IMG/VR virus record: IMGVR_UViG_3300044647_002519
Coordinates: 1-55,645 of that record
DNA: 55,645 bases
Origin: a virus
Direction: 5' to 3' (one strand)
Position 1 is the first letter of the stretch, and every line of letters starts with the position of its first letter. Shown here piece by piece: positions 53,611 to 55,645 of the stretch. A program made the position numbers and the translations under genes. Under the pieces are notes generated by a model that was given only the letters and a program-made list of their open reading frames with translations, had not been told where the DNA came from and made no database searches.

Positions 53611-53890
53611 TAAAATCTGTAATTACAGCTAGAATATCAGCGTGAGAAATTAGTAGATGTTTTACACCATCATGGTACATTTCCTGTGCATTAGCATAAT
53701 CAACATACTGAACTAAATCTCCAACATTAATGTCAGAAATTTCTTTACCAATGCCAACTACGTGGCCTTGATAGGTTTTTTCACGGACATTATCCGGAAT
53801 AATAATCTTAGTGCCTGGAAAAAATTGCTCAGGTTTTTTTTCCAGTATCAGGATCTTTTTCCCTATCGGGGTTATCTTTTGGTTTTTCAT
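53603..53890 (-). CDS. GroES-like co-chaperonin (Cpn10), 95 aa
   Basis: The pattern matches GroES over its whole length: ITPIGKKILILEKKPEQFFP, then TKIIIPDNVREKTYQGHVVGIG, INVGDLVQYVDY, and a final HLLISHADILAVI. The stretch EKKPEQFFPGTKIII sits where the GroES mobile loop binds GroEL. Phage co-chaperonins such as T4 gp31 replace GroES so that the host chaperonin can fold the capsid protein. Here it is directly upstream of terminase, portal and capsid genes, which fits this role. It overlaps the TerL start by 8 nt and a 50-aa mini-gene by 62 nt. Confidence 0.86.
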   Translation of the reverse strand: MKNQKITPIGKKILILEKKPEQFFPGTKIIIPDNVREKTYQGHVVGIGKEISDINVGDLVQYVDYANAQEMYHDGVKHLLISHADILAVITDFSD

Positions 53891-53981
53891 CTTTTACTAT
53901 TTTATATTTTTTCTTATTTCCTTCATTTATAAAATGGCAATCGTCCCAATAACAAAAAATTAATTTAGGATGTTTACTCAT
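53829..53981 (-). CDS. Overlapping 50-aa mini-gene
   Basis: The frame begins MSKHPKLIFCYWDDCHFINE and ends in a Lys/Asp/Pro-rich tail (DEKPKDNPDREKDP). The ATG is 2 nt after the SET gene stop (at 53984), and the stop falls inside the co-chaperonin gene, overlapping its first 62 nt. The two Cys (CYWDDC) could bind metal. The tight spacing on the upstream side argues for a real gene, but the long out-of-frame overlap lowers certainty. No function is recognised. Confidence 0.48.
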   Translation of the reverse strand: MSKHPKLIFCYWDDCHFINEGNKKKYKIVKDEKPKDNPDREKDPDTGKKT

Positions 53982-53983
53982 AA

Positions 53984-54346
53984 TTAAGGCTTTAATAAAT
54001 GTTTATACGTATCATAAGTAGGATCAAATGTAGAATAATGCTCTGTAATTTCTTCTCCAACATTAATATCTCGTAGAGCCTTTCCAGTGGCACCGTCAAC
54101 AGATGGATTGTCGGCATGATTAATATACATAGTATCATCCACAGTATAATATACATAATCACCCACATTCCAAGTGTAAGTTTCAATATATAAAGTTGAA
54201 AAGGCACTTAGCTTTTGGATATCATTTTTATGAATTTTGCTAGTACTATCTTTATATACCAATGAGTCTTTTGGAATAAACTCATCAGTAAACAAACCTA
54301 ATCCCTTGCCGTTTGATTCTCTAATTGAAGTTTTAAATAAAATCAT
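53984..54346 (-). CDS. SET-domain protein (putative protein lysine methyltransferase), 120 aa
   Basis: The whole protein is a minimal SET domain. GKGLGLFTDEFIPKDSLVY (residues 13-31) is the first beta motif, YINHADNPSV (74-83) matches the NHxxxPN S-adenosylmethionine-binding block, and LRDINVGEEITEHYSTFD (91-108) matches the GEEL/ITxDY block with Y104. SET enzymes transfer methyl groups from S-adenosylmethionine to lysine. In this size range there is no separate pre- or post-SET domain; bacterial and viral short SET proteins are known. It overlaps the upstream 211-aa gene by 4 nt (ATGA). The substrate is unknown; it might be a virion or host protein. Confidence 0.82.
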   Translation of the reverse strand: MILFKTSIRESNGKGLGLFTDEFIPKDSLVYKDSTSKIHKNDIQKLSAFSTLYIETYTWNVGDYVYYTVDDTMYINHADNPSVDGATGKALRDINVGEEITEHYSTFDPTYDTYKHLLKP

Positions 54347-54978
54347 AGTTTTGTTTCTGTATTAAAATCTGTAATATAACTACTATCTGTAGAATAACCG
54401 CGACTAGAATCAACAGTGTACAAATTCGTGTCAATTTTATAACCTGGGTTATTATTAATTCTGTTAAATGTGTAAGCTTTATCAATCCAAACAATCCTGT
54501 TATTGGGATAAATAAAATAGTTGCCATTATCCATTTTAAACACATGCCCACATTTATGCTCATATGTTTCAGAAAAATTTGTGTCCAACATTGTTTTGTT
54601 TTCGTGAGACCAATCGAGTGTAAACATATAGACACCCAATCTTTTAACCCCACTAATAGATCGCAATTCAGCACTTAATGGATACAACCGTGCTCTTACT
54701 TGCACATCAATGTACGGACTAAAACTATCCCAGTAAACATGTTCACTGAGCGGTAAAACTTCTGCATCTTTTTTCCAGCAAAAAGCATGAATAGGCCGGC
54801 GAGTCCAATTAACTCCATTTTCTAAAAACGCCTCAAACAAAGGTACCATTCCTTCTATTGATGCAACAGTATGTATGTTTGCCACAGTATATTCACCATA
54901 ACCACGCTCATGGTTAAACAAAAACTCATTGCGGATAAAGCAAGGTGTCAATGGAAGATTATGATTTAAATACGCCAT
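54343..54978 (-). CDS. Conserved phage protein of unknown function, 211 aa
   Basis: A beta-rich product starting HNLPLTPCFIRNEFLFNHER, with a segment FEAFLENGVNWTRRPIHAFC followed by SEHVYWDSFSPYIDVQVRAR and GNYFIYPNNRIVWIDKAYTF. I recall proteins of this type in T4-like and crAss-like phages, with no established role. It has no signal peptide. It overlaps the SET gene by 4 nt and lies 3 nt after the 172-aa gene. Its possible link to the SET enzyme, as partner or substrate, is only inferred from this context. Confidence 0.65.
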   Translation of the reverse strand: MAYLNHNLPLTPCFIRNEFLFNHERGYGEYTVANIHTVASIEGMVPLFEAFLENGVNWTRRPIHAFCWKKDAEVLPLSEHVYWDSFSPYIDVQVRARLYPLSAELRSISGVKRLGVYMFTLDWSHENKTMLDTNFSETYEHKCGHVFKMDNGNYFIYPNNRIVWIDKAYTFNRINNNPGYKIDTNLYTVDSSRGYSTDSSYITDFNTETKL

Positions 54979-54981
54979 AAA

Positions 54982-55500
54982 TTAAATTTGATCATAAGCT
55001 AAACCTTGACCACCACGAACATGACTTTCTTGTTCTTGTTTCATATCATTTAGAGTTCCTTTATACGATGCTCTAATTTGTTCAAACTTTGCTGCAGCGT
55101 TTATAAGTGAATTAATATTGCCATCTCGACCATGTTCAATAGCTGTTGTTTCCATATATTTAGCTAATCTATCTAACATAGACTTAATACCTCTATAAGC
55201 TCTGTATGTAGGTGTTTCATAAAGTTTATTACATGTTGCAATAGCCCTTAAAATTACTTCATCTTCGGGAGATTCTTCCAATAATACAGCTTCAATGATT
55301 AATTCTTCTTTTTCACTTTCAGGTACATTAAAAAAAGGATTCATATCTGGATTAGGGCAGGTCATATAAAATATATACTGATAAACAGACATATACGTTT
55401 CCGGATAACTTTCCATAACGGCTTTTAAGGAATCCAGTATATAGCAATGTTCAGTTGGAATTGCTTTACCATTTTGAACATCAAATAATCTTATTATCAT
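54982..55500 (-). CDS. Helical phage protein of unknown function, 172 aa
   Basis: The product is mostly alpha-helical and acidic-to-neutral. It has an N-terminal aromatic helix pair (YMSVYQYIFYMTCPNPDMNP), then helices with VPESEKEELIIEAVLLEESP, YRAYRGIKSMLDRLAKYMET, and an ending of AAKFEQIRASYKGTLNDMKQ. I do not recognise a domain. It lies in the operon two genes before SET and four before TerL, where a small terminase subunit would be expected, but no DNA-binding motif is clear. It overlaps the upstream gene by ATGA. Confidence 0.6.
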   Translation of the reverse strand: MIIRLFDVQNGKAIPTEHCYILDSLKAVMESYPETYMSVYQYIFYMTCPNPDMNPFFNVPESEKEELIIEAVLLEESPEDEVILRAIATCNKLYETPTYRAYRGIKSMLDRLAKYMETTAIEHGRDGNINSLINAAAKFEQIRASYKGTLNDMKQEQESHVRGGQGLAYDQI

Positions 55501-55645
55501 TTTCTATCTTTTAACCAATGCATTAAACTACTAACTTCATCCTTTAAATATGGAAGCTCATAAAATACGATATCTTCAATAACCGGTTCCCCGTTGGAAT
55601 ACTCAATTATGGGATAACCATTTTTGTCATTTCCAATTTGAGAAA
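55497..55645 (-). CDS. 3' end of an unidentified gene (5' end outside window)
   Basis: The last 48 codons are in frame to a TGA that overlaps the next ATG (ATGA). The visible part reads SQIGNDKNGYPIIEYSNGEP, then a VIEDIVFYELPYLKDEV segment, ending LMHWLKDRK. It has no recognised motif. The 4-nt overlap shows that it belongs to the same transcription unit. Confidence 0.6.
   Translation of the reverse strand, partial: SQIGNDKNGYPIIEYSNGEPVIEDIVFYELPYLKDEVSSLMHWLKDRK

Noticed and set aside
1-55645. tRNA genes, integrase, insertion sequences, restriction or other accessory genes
   Set aside because: No cloverleaf-like short structures or mobile-element proteins were seen. The spacers are too short for most, and all longer frames fit virion or morphogenesis roles.

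Overview
The window looks like about 55 kb of the virion-structure half of a large, AT-rich, tailed phage of Bacteroidota, of the crAss-like (Crassvirales) type. Four things point this way. (1) Every convincing gene is on the minus strand, tightly packed, with 1-4 nt overlaps and A-rich leaders instead of strong Shine-Dalgarno sites. (2) The gene order reads large terminase, portal, scaffold-like protein, major capsid, connector/ring proteins, fibre region, two tail ring proteins, a very large muzzle-type tail protein, then huge internal virion proteins. (3) The last gene encodes a giant protein with an RNA-polymerase-like DxDxD motif, as in crAss-like virion RNA polymerases. (4) One promoter matches the Bacteroidota consensus (TTG, 20 nt, TAnnTTTG). 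Family names are from recognition of protein sequence by eye; no database search was run.

Layout, in the direction of transcription (right to left). 55.6-53.6 kb: the 3' end of an unknown gene, two unknown proteins, a SET-domain protein, a 50-aa mini-gene and a GroES-like co-chaperonin. 53.6-45.6 kb: head module (TerL, portal, probable scaffold, major capsid protein), closed by a strong terminator. 45.6-43.0 kb: an 85-aa protein, a structured RNA-like spacer, a 338-aa protein, a connector-type protein and a Dps-like ferritin-fold protein. 42.9-41.7 kb: one structural gene that forms its own transcription unit. 41.6-30.2 kb: Cys-rich small structural proteins and long repetitive fibre proteins. 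30.0-28.9 kb: a metallophosphoesterase. 28.8-21.3 kb: a basic unknown protein, two ring-type tail proteins and a 1814-aa muzzle/tail-stabilisation-like protein. 21.3-1 kb: four internal-virion (cargo-type) proteins, one with an HExxH zincin motif and one with a transglycosylase-like motif, then a frame of at least 3639 codons that runs off the left edge. That giant product carries an HEAFH motif and a DFDED motif.

The transcription layout is partly visible. Rho-independent terminators or hairpins lie at about 45.6, 41.6, 38.0, 32.3 and 30.1 kb. Just downstream of several of them, and in front of most other spacers, is a recurring AT-rich motif (plus-strand core TATAATATA, often inside a GTTATA...TATAAC inverted repeat). 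I propose this as the phage's own late promoter.

The most unusual points are the giant polymerase-plus-protease-motif protein, a second HExxH protein in the same cargo block, a recurring QxGG...T[FI][DQ][EQ] short motif in the neighbouring cargo proteins, a Dps-like protein with the ferroxidase ligand spacing intact, and SET and GroES-like genes directly upstream of the terminase. No tRNA, CRISPR, integrase or insertion sequence was seen. Replication and lysis genes are probably outside the window.
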